Assembly: GCA_964645785.1 (NCBI GenBank)
Contig: CAZYAV010000013.1
Coordinates: forward strand, 1 to 53,334
Source: CALWZE01 sp964645785
GTDB taxonomy: Bacteria; Bacillota; Clostridia; Oscillospirales; Ruminococcaceae
Direction: 5' to 3'
Length of the DNA: 53,334 nucleotides
Within the stretch, counting starts at the first letter, position 1. Each line of letters begins with the position of its first letter. The position numbers and the translations under genes were made by a program. Of the stretch, positions 32,709-42,210 are shown piece after piece. Under the pieces are notes generated by a model. It saw only the letters and a list, made by a program, of their open reading frames with translations, was not told the DNA's origin and did no database searches.

Positions 32709-32737
32709 TTGTCAAAGGTTTATTTTATTCGTATAAT
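32709..32737 (+). promoter_or_regulatory. Promoter of the Sel1-repeat gene
   Basis: TTGTCA (32709-32714), a 17-base AT-rich spacer and a perfect TATAAT (32732-32737). Confidence 0.85.
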
Positions 32738-32794
32738 AAAAAGAAAAAGAAGCCGGGAGCCTCCCGGCCGGAGAATAAAAGGACAGACGATTAC

Positions 32795-34297
32795 ATGGGT
32801 TTATTTGGTCGGGCGAAAAAGAGGGAAAAGCCGGTTTCGCCGGAGCTCGAGCGGCTGTACGCGCAGGGCATGGCCGCTTACGCCGCGCAGGATTTTGAAG
32901 CGGCGCTCGGGCTGTTTGAGCAGGCGGCCGATCAGGGGCACGTCAAGGCGCAGATCCAGTGCGGGGCGATGTACAAAAATGGCGAGGGCGCGCCGCAGGA
33001 CTTGACGGTGGCGCTGGCATGGTTCGACCGGGCGGCGGCGCATGGGAGCGCGGATGCGCAGTACAGGGCGGGTTTGATGTATTACAACGGGCAGGGCGTG
33101 CTGCCCGACATGGCGCGCGCGTTCGAGCTGTTTCGGCAGTCCGCCGACATGGGGGACGCGGGCGCGCAGTACAACTGCTCGGTGATGTACAAAAAGGGGC
33201 TCGGCGTGGAGCAGGATCCCGTCAAAGCGTTTTCTTATGCGGAAAAGGCGGCCAAACAGGGGCGGGCGAACGCGCAGTACCAGTGCGGCATGATGTGCCT
33301 GAACGGGGAGGGCACGGCGCAGAACAGCGCCAAGGCGCTGGGCTGGCTGGAAAAGGCGGCGCTGCAAAAGGATATCGACGCGCAGATTCAGTGCGGCCGG
33401 ATGTACTACGACGGCCTGGGCGCCAAGCCGGACAAGGCCAAGGCGCTCGCGTGGTTTGAAAAGGCCGCGGAGCAGGACGACCCCCGGGCGCAGTATCTCT
33501 GCGGGCTGATGTATTACAACGGCAACAGCACCGACCCGAGCGGGCAGAAGGCGCTGGACTGGTGCGAAAAGGCGGCCGAGCAGGGGTATGTCGACGCGCA
33601 GTATCTCTGCGGCATGATGTACAAGGACGGCGCCGGGTCGCCGGCGTGGGACAGGAACCGGGCGCGGCATTGGCTGGAAAAAGCGGCCGAGCAGGGGCAC
33701 GCCGAGGCCGCGTATCAGGGCGGGCTGCTTTATAAAAGCAGCCAAAGCCCCGCGGACAAGCAGAAGGCGCAGGCGCTGCTGCGGATCGCCGCGGCGCAGG
33801 GCAACGCGCAGGCGCAGTTTGAATACGCCGACAGCTTCCCGTTTATGTTCATCAAAAAGGGGGACGGCAGCGAGGCGTTTGAATATTACGAAAAAGCGGC
33901 GGAACAGGGGCATCTGGAGGCGCAGTACCGCTGCGCGCGGCTGTATGCGCAGGAATCGAACCCCGATTACGCCATGGCGCTGCGGTGGTATCTCCGCGCC
34001 GCCGGGCAGGGACACGCCGACGCGCAGTATTCCTGCGGCAAGCTGTACAAGGAGGGCAAGGGCACGCCGGTCAACCTGCCCGAGGCGCTGAGCTGGTTTC
34101 AAAAGGCCGCCGCGCAGGGGGACGCCTATGCCATGTATGAGTGCGGCGTGCTCTACTTTACCGGCGAGGGCGGCGAGCAGTCCGCGGAAAAGGCGGCGGC
34201 GTGCTTGCAGGGCGCAATCAGAACCTCGGCCGAAAACCCCGCGTTCACCTTTGCGGGGGAGCGCGCGCGGGAGTTCCTGAAGGAGAATTTCCGCTGA
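32795..34297 (+). CDS. Sel1-like (SLR/TPR) repeat protein
   Basis: The 500-residue soluble protein begins MGLFGRAKKREKPVSPE and then consists almost entirely of about twelve 36-residue Sel1-like repeats. Each has the pattern A-x-x-G-x-x-DAQYxCGxMYxxGxG followed by a helix ending in WxEKAAEQG. Such solenoids act as scaffolds for protein partners. There is no signal peptide or membrane segment, so it should be cytoplasmic. It has its own promoter and terminator. Partner and pathway are unknown. Confidence 0.93.
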   Translation: MGLFGRAKKREKPVSPELERLYAQGMAAYAAQDFEAALGLFEQAADQGHVKAQIQCGAMYKNGEGAPQDLTVALAWFDRAAAHGSADAQYRAGLMYYNGQGVLPDMARAFELFRQSADMGDAGAQYNCSVMYKKGLGVEQDPVKAFSYAEKAAKQGRANAQYQCGMMCLNGEGTAQNSAKALGWLEKAALQKDIDAQIQCGRMYYDGLGAKPDKAKALAWFEKAAEQDDPRAQYLCGLMYYNGNSTDPSGQKALDWCEKAAEQGYVDAQYLCGMMYKDGAGSPAWDRNRARHWLEKAAEQGHAEAAYQGGLLYKSSQSPADKQKAQALLRIAAAQGNAQAQFEYADSFPFMFIKKGDGSEAFEYYEKAAEQGHLEAQYRCARLYAQESNPDYAMALRWYLRAAGQGHADAQYSCGKLYKEGKGTPVNLPEALSWFQKAAAQGDAYAMYECGVLYFTGEGGEQSAEKAAACLQGAIRTSAENPAFTFAGERAREFLKENFR

Positions 34298-34362
34298 GCG
34301 GACGGCGCCCGCCGTCCCTGCGCAGCCAATCGGCAAGCGGAACCGCAGAACAGACCAAACAG

Positions 34363-34397
34363 AAAACCGGCGCCGGGTTGACCCGGCGCCGGTTTTT
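34363..34397 (+). terminator. Terminator of the Sel1-repeat gene
   Basis: A perfect 16-base stem with a two-base nominal loop and T run, 65 bases after the stop codon. Confidence 0.92.
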
Positions 34398-34754
34398 GCG
34401 GTGCGGAAAAATGTATTGTGCAGCATCATGCGTCCTTTGCCGAACTCGGCGCCCTTTGCGGGCTGCCGACCGAAGCGGCGGCCGCTGAATACATAAATTT
34501 TTCAAAGAAAAATTTAGTATCCCTTTTAACCTCTTCCGGGAACCGTGTGCGCGCTACCGGCGGATGCCGGGGGGGAATGGCGCGCACTACGGACTTGTTC
34601 CCGAATTTTTGGCATCAAAGATGCTGCTTTGAGAAGGCGCGCCAAAAACAGGGCAAGCCTCGCCGCCCGCGCAAAACCTGCCCGGCCGGGCGGGTTCAAA
34701 ATCGCCGCACCCGGCAGCCGGAAGAACCGCGCGCCCGACGGTATGCGCGGGGGA
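34398..34754. other. Gene-free stretch with a small hairpin
   Basis: TCAAAG-ATGCTG-CTTTGA at 34615-34632 is a perfect inverted repeat. No gene, tRNA or recognised RNA is seen, although the region keeps long open frames because of its GC content. Confidence 0.5.
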
Positions 34755-35291
34755 TTATTTTATCTCGGGCTTGGGCTTTTTGGGATAGGCGGCGTCCTCC
34801 CGCTGCTGCACGGTCAGGTCGATGAGGTATTCGCACGCGACCTTGTTGACATAGCTGCGCAGCGCAAAGTCAAAGGCAAGGCGGCTCAGCGGCTCGCCGT
34901 CGCCGGCGGTCTGCTCCATTTCGGCAAACGCCTCGTCCAGCTTTTGGCGGAACTGGTTGTAATACGCCTCGTGGCCGCCGTCGCCGATTTCCGTTTTGAG
35001 CAGCAGGGTCATGTCCTTGACCGACAATACCTGCTTGAGCCGGGCGACCAGCGAGAGATAGACAAGATGCTCCCGCGAATACTTTTTTCCCTTTGCGCGC
35101 GGGACAAGTCCGTCCTTGATATAGTTGTTGATCATTGCGCTGGTCAGGCTGTCTCCCTCCCGGCCGCTGACCCGCTTGCGGGACAAAAACGCAAGCACCT
35201 GATCCATATATAAATCAATATCCGGCATCATGTCGTATTCTGCCGGCAGCTCCTCCCGCATCCGGCGGGCAAATTCCCTGATCTCATCCAT
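34755..35291 (-). CDS. DUF1836-family MerR-like helix-turn-helix protein
   Basis: The 178-residue protein contains the DUF1836 signature LTSAMINNYIKDGLVPRAKGKKYSREHLVYLSLVARLKQVLS near residues 48-90, a winged-helix-type DNA-binding module related to MerR, followed by a helical C-terminal half. Family members are presumed regulators in Firmicutes. It is divergent from the SGNH hydrolase gene, with 158 bases between the two starts, so it may regulate that gene or itself. Targets are unknown. Confidence 0.85.
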   Translation of the reverse strand: MDEIREFARRMREELPAEYDMMPDIDLYMDQVLAFLSRKRVSGREGDSLTSAMINNYIKDGLVPRAKGKKYSREHLVYLSLVARLKQVLSVKDMTLLLKTEIGDGGHEAYYNQFRQKLDEAFAEMEQTAGDGEPLSRLAFDFALRSYVNKVACEYLIDLTVQQREDAAYPKKPKPEIK

Positions 35292-35387
35292 TCTGTCCGC
35301 ATCCTTTCACGGTTGTGTCGCAATCCTGCCCTAATGGTATCACAAAAAACGGGAGAACACAATCGCATAATTGCGCGTACTTTATAA

Positions 35388-35415
35388 TTGACTAATAAAA
35401 ATTTTATGCTATAAT
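35388..35415 (+). promoter_or_regulatory. Promoter of the SGNH hydrolase gene
   Basis: TTGACT (35388-35393), a 16-base spacer and a perfect TATAAT (35410-35415) with a TG extension. Confidence 0.85.
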
Positions 35416-35449
35416 AACGATAATTATATTATAAAGGATCGTGAAACAG

Positions 35450-36154
35450 ATGGCGGCAGCTTCCGTGTGCATTTTTGGGGATTCGGTGGCCAAAGGGGTC
35501 GTGTTCGATCAGGTTCGGCAGCGGTACGCGCTGCTTAAAAACGGTTTTGTCAACCTTGCGTGTGCGGCGCTGCGGCTTTCGCCCAAAAACTACTCCAAAT
35601 TTGGCTGCACCGTGACAAAGGGGGCGGAGATGCTGGGCGCGCACGCGGCGGAACTTGCGCAGTACGACTGGACGCTTCTTGAATTCGGCGGAAACGACAG
35701 CGACTTTGACTGGGCGGGCATCGCGGCCGAACCGGACGCGCCGCACCAGCCCAAAACGCCGCCGGCCGAATTCGCGGCGCAGTATGGCGGCATGATCGAG
35801 ACGGTGCTTGCAAACGGCGGAACGCCGGTTCTGCTCAATCTGCCGCCCGTTGAGCCGCAACGGTTCTTCGACTGGGTGAGCCGGGGGCTGAACGCGGAGA
35901 ATATTCTGCACTGGCTGGGCGGCCGGGTGGACTATATCTATCGCTGGCATGAGAGTTACAGCATGGAGATTTCCCGCCTGGCGCAGCGGTACAATCTGCC
36001 GCTGATTGACATCCGCACGGCGTTTTTGCAGCGGCACCGGTATGAGGAGCTGCTCTGTGCGGACGGGATGCACCCCAACGAGCAGGGGCACGCGCTGATT
36101 TCGGACGAAATCCAGGCGCGCGCCGCCCGGTACGCGCTGGCAAACCGGGGATGA
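35450..36154 (+). CDS. SGNH/GDSL-family hydrolase
   Basis: This 234-residue protein has the four SGNH blocks: FGDSVAKG (Ser nucleophile near residue 11), a Gly block, FGGNDSDFDW (Asn near residue 84) and DGMHPNEQGH (Asp and His near residue 206). It should hydrolyse ester bonds, perhaps removing acetyl groups from carbohydrates. No signal peptide is visible. ATG 35450 is preferred over GTG 35441 because AGGA lies 11 bases before the former but only 2 before the latter. Confidence 0.9.
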   Translation: MAAASVCIFGDSVAKGVVFDQVRQRYALLKNGFVNLACAALRLSPKNYSKFGCTVTKGAEMLGAHAAELAQYDWTLLEFGGNDSDFDWAGIAAEPDAPHQPKTPPAEFAAQYGGMIETVLANGGTPVLLNLPPVEPQRFFDWVSRGLNAENILHWLGGRVDYIYRWHESYSMEISRLAQRYNLPLIDIRTAFLQRHRYEELLCADGMHPNEQGHALISDEIQARAARYALANRG

Positions 36155-36520
36155 GCGCGACGCCCGGGCCGGGGCGAGATGCAACAACGAACGGCGGGCA
36201 GCCGGGAAAAACGCCGCTTCGGGTAGATTGCCCGGGCGGCGTTTCTGGTGCGCGCAGCAAAAACCGGCGGCCATAGCCGCCCGCAGCCGGCGTGGCAATC
36301 TCCCGGCGCTGGCAGTGCGGGGCGCAAAACCGGCTTTGTCCGCGCGGACGGGCAAGCGAACAGAGCCGCGGAGCCGCTTTGAGCCCGAGTTGCCGGCAGA
36401 ATAGCCGCCCGCAGCCCGGCCGGTGCGAGGAAAAAGCGGCGAACTGCGGCCGGCCGGCCGGCGTTTGCTGCGGATTATCGGAAAAGTTCTGAAAATCCGC
36501 ACAATTTCATATAGATTTGA
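36155..36520 (+). terminator. Gene-free stretch with terminator hairpin at 36209-36244
   Basis: AAACGCCGC pairs with GCGGCGTTT (36236-36244) around a GC-rich loop, followed by TCT. The rest of the stretch is GC-rich spacer with no gene recognised. Confidence 0.6.
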
Positions 36521-36549
36521 TTGACTGCGTGAATAGAATGGTGTAGTAT
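36521..36549 (+). promoter_or_regulatory. Promoter of the GH13 gene
   Basis: TTGACT (36521-36526), a 17-base spacer and TAGTAT (36544-36549), about 80 bases upstream of the start codon. Confidence 0.7.
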
Positions 36550-36628
36550 ATTTATATAGTTTAACGGTTCATATTTGTTATAATTTATGCAAATAGTGCA
36601 AAAACGCAGCCGGGAAAGGAGCAGCGTT

Positions 36629-38254
36629 GTGAAACAGTGGTGCAAAGAACGCGTGGTTTATCAGATTTACCCGCGCAGTTTTCAGGACACAAACGGGGAC
36701 GGAATCGGGGATCTGCCCGGGATACTCCAGCATCTGCCGGAGCTGAAGGAGCTGGGAATCGGCGCAATCTGGCTGTCCCCGATTTATCCCTCGCCCGGCG
36801 CGGATAACGGCTATGACATCAGCGATTACTGCGCTGTCAACCCCGAATACGGCACAATGGCGGACATGGACGCGCTGCTCGCGAAGGCGCAGGAGCTGGA
36901 CATCAAGGTGCTGCTCGATCTCGTCATCAACCACACCTCCGACGAGCACCCCTGGTTTGAAAAGAGCCGGCGCAAAGAGGGGAAATACGCGGATTATTAC
37001 ATCTGGCGCCCCGCAAAGCCGGGCGGCGGGCTGCCGAACAACTGGACCTCCTTTTTCGCGCAGGACTGCTGGACGTTCGACGAGGCGCGCGGGGAGTACT
37101 ACCTGCATCTGTTCGCCGAAAAGCAGCCGGATCTCAATTACGCCAACCCGCAGGTGCTTGAGGAGGTCAAGCAGATCATGCGTTTCTGGCTGGATAAAGG
37201 GGTGGCCGGGTTCCGGTGCGACGTGATTAACCTGCTGTGCAAGAGCTCGCTGGAGGACGGCGAAAACCGCCCGTTCCTGCGCGGGCTGGAGCATTATCTC
37301 ACCCAGCCGGGTGTCCATGAGATCCTCAAAACGCTGCGCGCCGAGGTGCTCGACAAGTACGACTGCTTCACGGTTGGCGAGGCGGTGTTCGCGACCCCCA
37401 AAGTGGGGCGGGAGCTGACCGACGAGGCGAACGGGGAGCTGGACACCATCCTCTCGTTTGAGCACATGGAGGCAGATCAGCATCTGGTCAAGTGGCTCAA
37501 GCGGCGGTTCAGCGTCAAAAAATTCGGCGAGGCGCTGGACAATTGGCAGAACGCGCTGGAATGGAACGCCAATTACCTGGAAAACCACGACCAGCCGCGC
37601 AGCGTGTCCCGCTTTGGCAACGACAAAAAATATTGGGAGCAGAGCGCAAAGATGCTCTGCACGCTGCTGTTCTCCCTGCGCGGGACGCCTTTTGTGTACC
37701 AGGGCGAGGAGATCGGGATGACCAATTTTGACTACGCGGGGATGGAGCAGCTGGACGATATCGAGTCCAAAAACGTCGACGCGCTGCTGCGGGCGAAGCA
37801 CCTGCCCGCGCCGATGCGCTGGCAGATTATCCGCAAAACCTCCCGCGACAACGCGCGCACCCCGATGCAGTGGAGCGCGGAGGAGAACGCCGGCTTCACA
37901 ACCGGCAGGCCGTGGCTGCCGGTCAACCGCAATTACCGCGAAATCAATGTGGCGGCGCAGCAGAAGGATCCGTTCTCGGTGCGCAGCTACTACAAGGACA
38001 TGATCTGTCTGCGCTCAATCAGCCAGACTCTGCGTTACGGCAGCTTCAAACTGCTGGACACAAAGGACGGCGTGCTGGTGTTTGAGCGCCGGTATGAGGG
38101 GCGGCACGCGGTGGTTATGCTCAACTTCACGGCGCACAGCCGCCGCGTCCCCTATGCGGGGCAGGTGGTCATCGCCAGCACGGGGCGTGAAATTTACGAG
38201 GGCACCCTGCTGCCCTATGAGGGCATGATCCTGAACGAGGGCGTCCGGGTCTGA
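36629..38254 (+). CDS. GH13 alpha-glucosidase (oligo-1,6-glucosidase-like)
   Basis: The 541-residue cytoplasmic enzyme has a GH13 barrel with the four conserved regions: DLVINHTSDEHPWF, GFRCDVIN (nucleophile Asp198), TVGEAVF (acid Glu251) and ENHDQPR (Asp321). A C-terminal beta domain follows (from about residue 470). The Val after the nucleophile Asp is the residue that marks alpha-1,6 specificity in this subfamily, so isomaltose-type oligosaccharides are likely substrates. Alpha-1,4 maltosidase or trehalose-6-P hydrolase activity is less likely. GTG 36629 was chosen for the AAGGAG seven bases upstream and because VKQWCKERVVYQIYPRSF is the family start; an upstream ATG lacks a ribosome site. 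Confidence 0.92.
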   Translation: MKQWCKERVVYQIYPRSFQDTNGDGIGDLPGILQHLPELKELGIGAIWLSPIYPSPGADNGYDISDYCAVNPEYGTMADMDALLAKAQELDIKVLLDLVINHTSDEHPWFEKSRRKEGKYADYYIWRPAKPGGGLPNNWTSFFAQDCWTFDEARGEYYLHLFAEKQPDLNYANPQVLEEVKQIMRFWLDKGVAGFRCDVINLLCKSSLEDGENRPFLRGLEHYLTQPGVHEILKTLRAEVLDKYDCFTVGEAVFATPKVGRELTDEANGELDTILSFEHMEADQHLVKWLKRRFSVKKFGEALDNWQNALEWNANYLENHDQPRSVSRFGNDKKYWEQSAKMLCTLLFSLRGTPFVYQGEEIGMTNFDYAGMEQLDDIESKNVDALLRAKHLPAPMRWQIIRKTSRDNARTPMQWSAEENAGFTTGRPWLPVNRNYREINVAAQQKDPFSVRSYYKDMICLRSISQTLRYGSFKLLDTKDGVLVFERRYEGRHAVVMLNFTAHSRRVPYAGQVVIASTGREIYEGTLLPYEGMILNEGVRV

Positions 38255-38310
38255 GCTGCGGAAGCTGCCCGGCTGCGGGTGCGGTATCGCTTGTGATGGG
38301 AAAAGGATAT

Positions 38311-38357
38311 AAAAAGCGGGGACGGGTGCGGCGGACGCCGCGCCCGTCCCCGCTTTT
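38311..38357 (+). terminator. Terminator of the GH13 gene
   Basis: A 15-base stem, AAAAGCGGGGACGGG with its complement at 38343-38357, ending in TTTT. Confidence 0.85.
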
Positions 38358-38403
38358 GGCCGCCGGAGCGGGCGACACGGGGCAGGATTCCCGCGCGGAA
38401 AAT

Positions 38404-38432
38404 TTGTGTTTTGGCCGGGTTGCGTTTATAAT
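38404..38432 (+). promoter_or_regulatory. Promoter of the zinc-ribbon membrane protein gene
   Basis: TTGTGT (38404-38409), a 17-base spacer and a perfect TATAAT (38427-38432). The leader is about 140 bases. Confidence 0.7.
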
Positions 38433-38578
38433 ACAGAAAAAACGGTGCCGGCTTTGCAAAAAAGGCCGCGCCGGATTCTGCGGCGGCGCGGGGCAGCTTA
38501 TTTTGGCGTCCGGCCTGCGCATTTTCCGCCGGACACGGTAAACAGCGGGACGGCGGCTGCGGGAAAGGACTTGACTGT

Positions 38579-40726
38579 ATGAAAAAATGTGCAAACTGCC
38601 AGTCGGATTCTCTACCGGATGAGCTGCGGTTCTGCCCGGAATGCGGCGCGCCGCTGCCGGAAGCCCCAACGCGGACAGAGCCGGAGGACGGAATCCTGCT
38701 GGAGGCGCGGCCGGTGGCAGCTCCGGAGCCCGCGCCGAACAAGAAACCGAAAGGGAAAAAGCGGCGCTCGCGCAGGCGGCGCGCGGCGGCTCGGCTGGGG
38801 CTGCTGGCAGTCTGCGCGCTCGGCGCGGTGGCGGCGGTTGTGTTTGTGCTGGTCAGGGTCGCGTCCCGGCCGAAAAACGACCCGATTGTCTACGCGCAGG
38901 GCAGCGGCGTGTATACCGTTTCGGCGGATGGAACCGGCGCGCGGCAGATTCGTCCCGCGCAGTACCAGGACGGGATCCCGGCGGCCGCGTTTGCCTCGGA
39001 ACGGCCGGAACGGCTCGCCTTTGTCTGCGCGACGGCGGACGGCGGGATGAGCGGCCTTGCCTATGCGGATCTGGACAGCAGCAAGAAAGATTTTATCCCG
39101 ATCGAGCCGGCAGAAATTGCCGCGTTCGGCCTCTCGCCGGACGGAAAAACCGTCTGGTACCGCACGGGGGCGGGCGACCTGTTTCTGCATGACCTGAGCG
39201 CCCGGCGGCAGCTGGCGTCGGGGGTGGAGGCGGTGCTGTTTGGCCAAGACTGGCGCAGCTGCGTGTACCAGACCTGGGACGGCGCGCTGTACACCGTGCA
39301 GACAAAGGCGGGCGCGCAGCCCGAAAAGCTGGCGGACGGGGTGGAACGGCTGGAGCTGCTGCGCGGCGATTACGCGGTGTATACCCGCCTTGCCGAGACA
39401 GGGGAGCCGTCGCTCGTGCTGTGCAATATCAAAAACAAGACCGAGACCGTGTACGAAAACACGGAGATCGCCGCGCGCTTCCCGCAGGACGGCGGGCTGT
39501 ATTTCATCCAGCGGGAGCAGGAGCCGGCGGCGCTTTACACCGACCCGGATGCGGCGCAGGACGCGCGCTGGGTGGTCGACCAGGGGGCAAAGAGCGAATA
39601 CGGCTATCCCGCCGGGGACTGGTATTACTGGTTCAGCTTTTATCAGGCGCAGGCGCGCGAGGAGGTGCGCGGCGAGGTCAGCGCGATGACCATGCAGGAG
39701 TACCTGCTCTATTCCGCGCGCATGGCGCTGCGCGCGCAGCTCGCAAAGAGCGGCGGATTGCCCGGCACGCTGTATTATTTTGACGGGAAAACGGCCTCCG
39801 CGGTCGATACGGGCGTCCTCGAACTGCTGGTGCCGCAGGGCGCGCAGTCGTCCGGGGAGACGCTGCTCTGCGTGCGGGTTCGGCGCGGCGGCCAGCCGGT
39901 CAGCCTGAACGAGCTTGCGCAGGAGATACAGGGCAGCGCAAAGGCGATTGAATATGCGGGACCGCAGGGCACGACGCGGGTCGAGGTTACCTATCTCGGC
40001 GACGACCCGGTGCAGACAGAGCAGGAGGTTGCCCGGCGCGTCCGCGAGACGGTGAACGAAAAAACCGAGCTTGCCGCGGTCAAAGGAACGTCGGTTCGCG
40101 CGGCCGGCGTGGGCGGCGCGGAGCTGAGCGGGGACGCCGGCGGGGCGTTCTTTACCCTGCACGCGGCGGCGGGCGGGACGCAGGTCTACCTGCTGCAAAC
40201 CGCGCCAGACGGCGCGTCCGGCGGCGCGCTGTACAAAAAAGAGCTCGCCCAGGGCAGCGTCGCCGAGCTGGTTTCGGAAAACGCCGGGGCGGTGTGCTGT
40301 ATGCCGTGGGGCGCGATCAGCGCGCAGACGGACGCCGCCAACCCGATGGCCATGACCCTCTTTGTGGACGGGCAGCAGGTCGGCACGGGCATCGAGCCGT
40401 GGAGCGTCGTGCTGTCCAACACGTCGGCGGAGCTGTTTTATATCAGCGGCTTTGACGGCCTGGGCGGCGACCTGTACCGCTGGCGGGACGGGAAATCGAC
40501 CCTGCTCTGTGCGGACGCCGCGCAGTACGCGGTGCTGGCGGACGGGTCGGCGCTGGTGCTGCGGGCATACAACGCGAAAACCGGGACGGGCGAGCTGGCA
40601 CTTGCGGGGACGCGGCGCGGCCTGACCACCCTCGCGCAGGAGGTGCGCGGCCTGATGACCGCCACCGACAGCCGGTATTACACCCCCTATCCCGCTTTGC
40701 CGGGCGCGGAGGATGCCGCGGGCTGA
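38579..40726 (+). CDS. Zinc-ribbon single-pass membrane protein with large extracytoplasmic domain
   Basis: The 715-residue protein has a zinc ribbon at the N-terminus (Cys4, Cys7, Cys19, Cys22), a Pro/Lys/Arg linker (about 25-70) and one membrane segment (about 72-95). A long outer domain follows with repeated strand pairs such as GVYTVSADGTGARQI, FGLSPDGKTVWY and ALYTVQTKAG. These SPDG/WY-type elements suggest a beta-propeller in the first 250 residues. Residues about 360-540 look different and include a helical insert. Zinc-ribbon membrane proteins of this layout are common and poorly characterised in Clostridia; function is unknown. AAAGGA precedes the ATG. Confidence 0.8.
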   Translation: MKKCANCQSDSLPDELRFCPECGAPLPEAPTRTEPEDGILLEARPVAAPEPAPNKKPKGKKRRSRRRRAAARLGLLAVCALGAVAAVVFVLVRVASRPKNDPIVYAQGSGVYTVSADGTGARQIRPAQYQDGIPAAAFASERPERLAFVCATADGGMSGLAYADLDSSKKDFIPIEPAEIAAFGLSPDGKTVWYRTGAGDLFLHDLSARRQLASGVEAVLFGQDWRSCVYQTWDGALYTVQTKAGAQPEKLADGVERLELLRGDYAVYTRLAETGEPSLVLCNIKNKTETVYENTEIAARFPQDGGLYFIQREQEPAALYTDPDAAQDARWVVDQGAKSEYGYPAGDWYYWFSFYQAQAREEVRGEVSAMTMQEYLLYSARMALRAQLAKSGGLPGTLYYFDGKTASAVDTGVLELLVPQGAQSSGETLLCVRVRRGGQPVSLNELAQEIQGSAKAIEYAGPQGTTRVEVTYLGDDPVQTEQEVARRVRETVNEKTELAAVKGTSVRAAGVGGAELSGDAGGAFFTLHAAAGGTQVYLLQTAPDGASGGALYKKELAQGSVAELVSENAGAVCCMPWGAISAQTDAANPMAMTLFVDGQQVGTGIEPWSVVLSNTSAELFYISGFDGLGGDLYRWRDGKSTLLCADAAQYAVLADGSALVLRAYNAKTGTGELALAGTRRGLTTLAQEVRGLMTATDSRYYTPYPALPGAEDAAG

Positions 40727-40795
40727 GTTGGGATAGGGGAGAACAGCGGCCGCAGGGCGGCGTATCCGGGCGGGGGAAAACGTGGAGGAGAGAAG

Positions 40796-41590
40796 ATGTA
40801 CAAAGCGGTGCTGCTGGATGTGGACGGAACCCTCGTCAGTGCCCTGCAAACCCGGCCGGGTTGCCGCACCCTTGAGACGATCGGGCAGCTTCAGGCACGC
40901 GGGGTGCTGGTGCTTATCGTGACAGGGCGGTCGTATTTTGTCGCAAATGAGGATGTGCTCGGGTTCCGGGCAGATTATACGGTCTGCACCAACGGGGCGT
41001 ATGCGGTGGACGCGCGGGGCGCGCACCTGTTCGACGAGCGGCTGCGTCCCGACCAGCTGGAGCGGATTGCCGCGCTTTGCGACGCGGCGGCGTGCCCGTT
41101 TGGGTTTTGCTTTTCGGACGCGAATTATGCCTACCGGTCATTTGCATGGTTCGAGGCGGCCTATCGCGAGCTGGTCGGCGGGATTGCCTATGTCGCCGAC
41201 GGGGAAAGCCGGGCTCGCCACCGGACAGACCTGCCCTATACGGCCTTTGCGCGGCTGCCCGACCCGGTTGTGCGCGAGCTGCGCGCCGGGAACCCGGATC
41301 TTGTCGCGACGGCGTATGCGCCCGAGATGTACGATATTTTCCGCGCGGATGTGAACAAGGCGCAGGGGGTCGCCCGCCTGCTGGACGGGCTCGGTCTGCG
41401 CCCGCAGGAGCTGGTTGCAATCGGGGACGGGGACAACGACATCGAGATGCTTGCGCTGGCGGGCTGCGGCGTGGCGATGGCGAACGGCTCAAGGCGGCTG
41501 CTGGCCTGCGCGGATTATGTGACCGGCTCGGTGGACGAGGAGGGCGCGGCGTCGGCCATGCGGCAGCTGTTCGGGCTGGACGGGACGTAG
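40796..41590 (+). CDS. HAD-superfamily IIB (Cof-type) phosphatase
   Basis: The 264-residue protein has motif I LLDVDGTL (Asp8 and Asp10), motif II VTGRS near residue 43, a Cof-type cap between (about 85-190), a conserved Lys in VNKAQGVARLL and motif IV GDGDNDIEML near residue 212. Such enzymes dephosphorylate sugar phosphates or cofactors. It follows the zinc-ribbon gene by 69 bases behind GGAGGAGAG and may share its transcript. Substrate unknown. Confidence 0.92.
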   Translation: MYKAVLLDVDGTLVSALQTRPGCRTLETIGQLQARGVLVLIVTGRSYFVANEDVLGFRADYTVCTNGAYAVDARGAHLFDERLRPDQLERIAALCDAAACPFGFCFSDANYAYRSFAWFEAAYRELVGGIAYVADGESRARHRTDLPYTAFARLPDPVVRELRAGNPDLVATAYAPEMYDIFRADVNKAQGVARLLDGLGLRPQELVAIGDGDNDIEMLALAGCGVAMANGSRRLLACADYVTGSVDEEGAASAMRQLFGLDGT

Positions 41591-42006
41591 CGTGCCCCGG
41601 CCGCGCGCGGGTGACGGCCTGCAAAGCAACGCGGCCAGCCGCCTGGCGGGGCGGCTGTTCCGGCCTTGCCCGGGCGACGACAAGCACCGGGCGCCCATGG
41701 CGGGGGATGGCGGCGCGCGGCGGCTGTGCCTGCGCCGCGCAAAAACCCGGCAGGCACCTGCGTCCCGTCTGCGAGACTGGGAGTTGCGTGGACTTCAGCC
41801 CCGGCCTGCAAAGCGACACGGCCGGGGTTGCCCGGTAAGGCGGCTTGGGTGAGCGCATCCGGGCGATATCTGCCGAGCTTTGCCCGCCCGCGCGTTCCTC
41901 TGCCGCGGGGAACTGACCCGTGCGGCGGTTTTCGCCGGTAAGCCGGTAAACCGTAATACAAATTGTATTTTAGTCCTTGATAAGCCGCGGGAAACCCCGC
42001 GGCTTT
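41591..42006 (+). terminator. Gene-free stretch ending in a terminator hairpin (41982-42006)
   Basis: The last part is a 10-base stem, AAGCCGCGGG pairing with CCCGCGGCTT, around a short loop with TTTGT after it. The preceding GC-rich stretch carries two similar segments, GCCTGCAAAGC at 41618 and 41806, and no gene. Confidence 0.65.
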
Positions 42007-42210
42007 GTCTATATTTTACAAAATAGGACAAAGGAGAGAAAGCGCGGGCGCACCCCAATACCGGCCAAAAACACCGCCTGTTCGAACAAAATACCCGGTG
42101 CGATTCGCCACGTGTCCCGCGGTGACGGCATGGAATATACAAATAGTATATCGAATAGTGAAAATTTTTCAAAATTCGGCAAAAATGCTGTTAAAGCTCG
42201 AATGCTGTGG

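Noticed and set aside
34615..34632. TCAAAG-ATGCTG-CTTTGA as another copy of the feo operator
   Set aside because: The spacer ATGCTG is the same as in operator O2, but the arms differ from GTTAG/CTAAC and no metal gene is near; a coincidence is likely.
34680..34710. GGTTCAAAATC resembling a tRNA T-loop
   Set aside because: No acceptor stem, anticodon arm or D-loop can be built around it.
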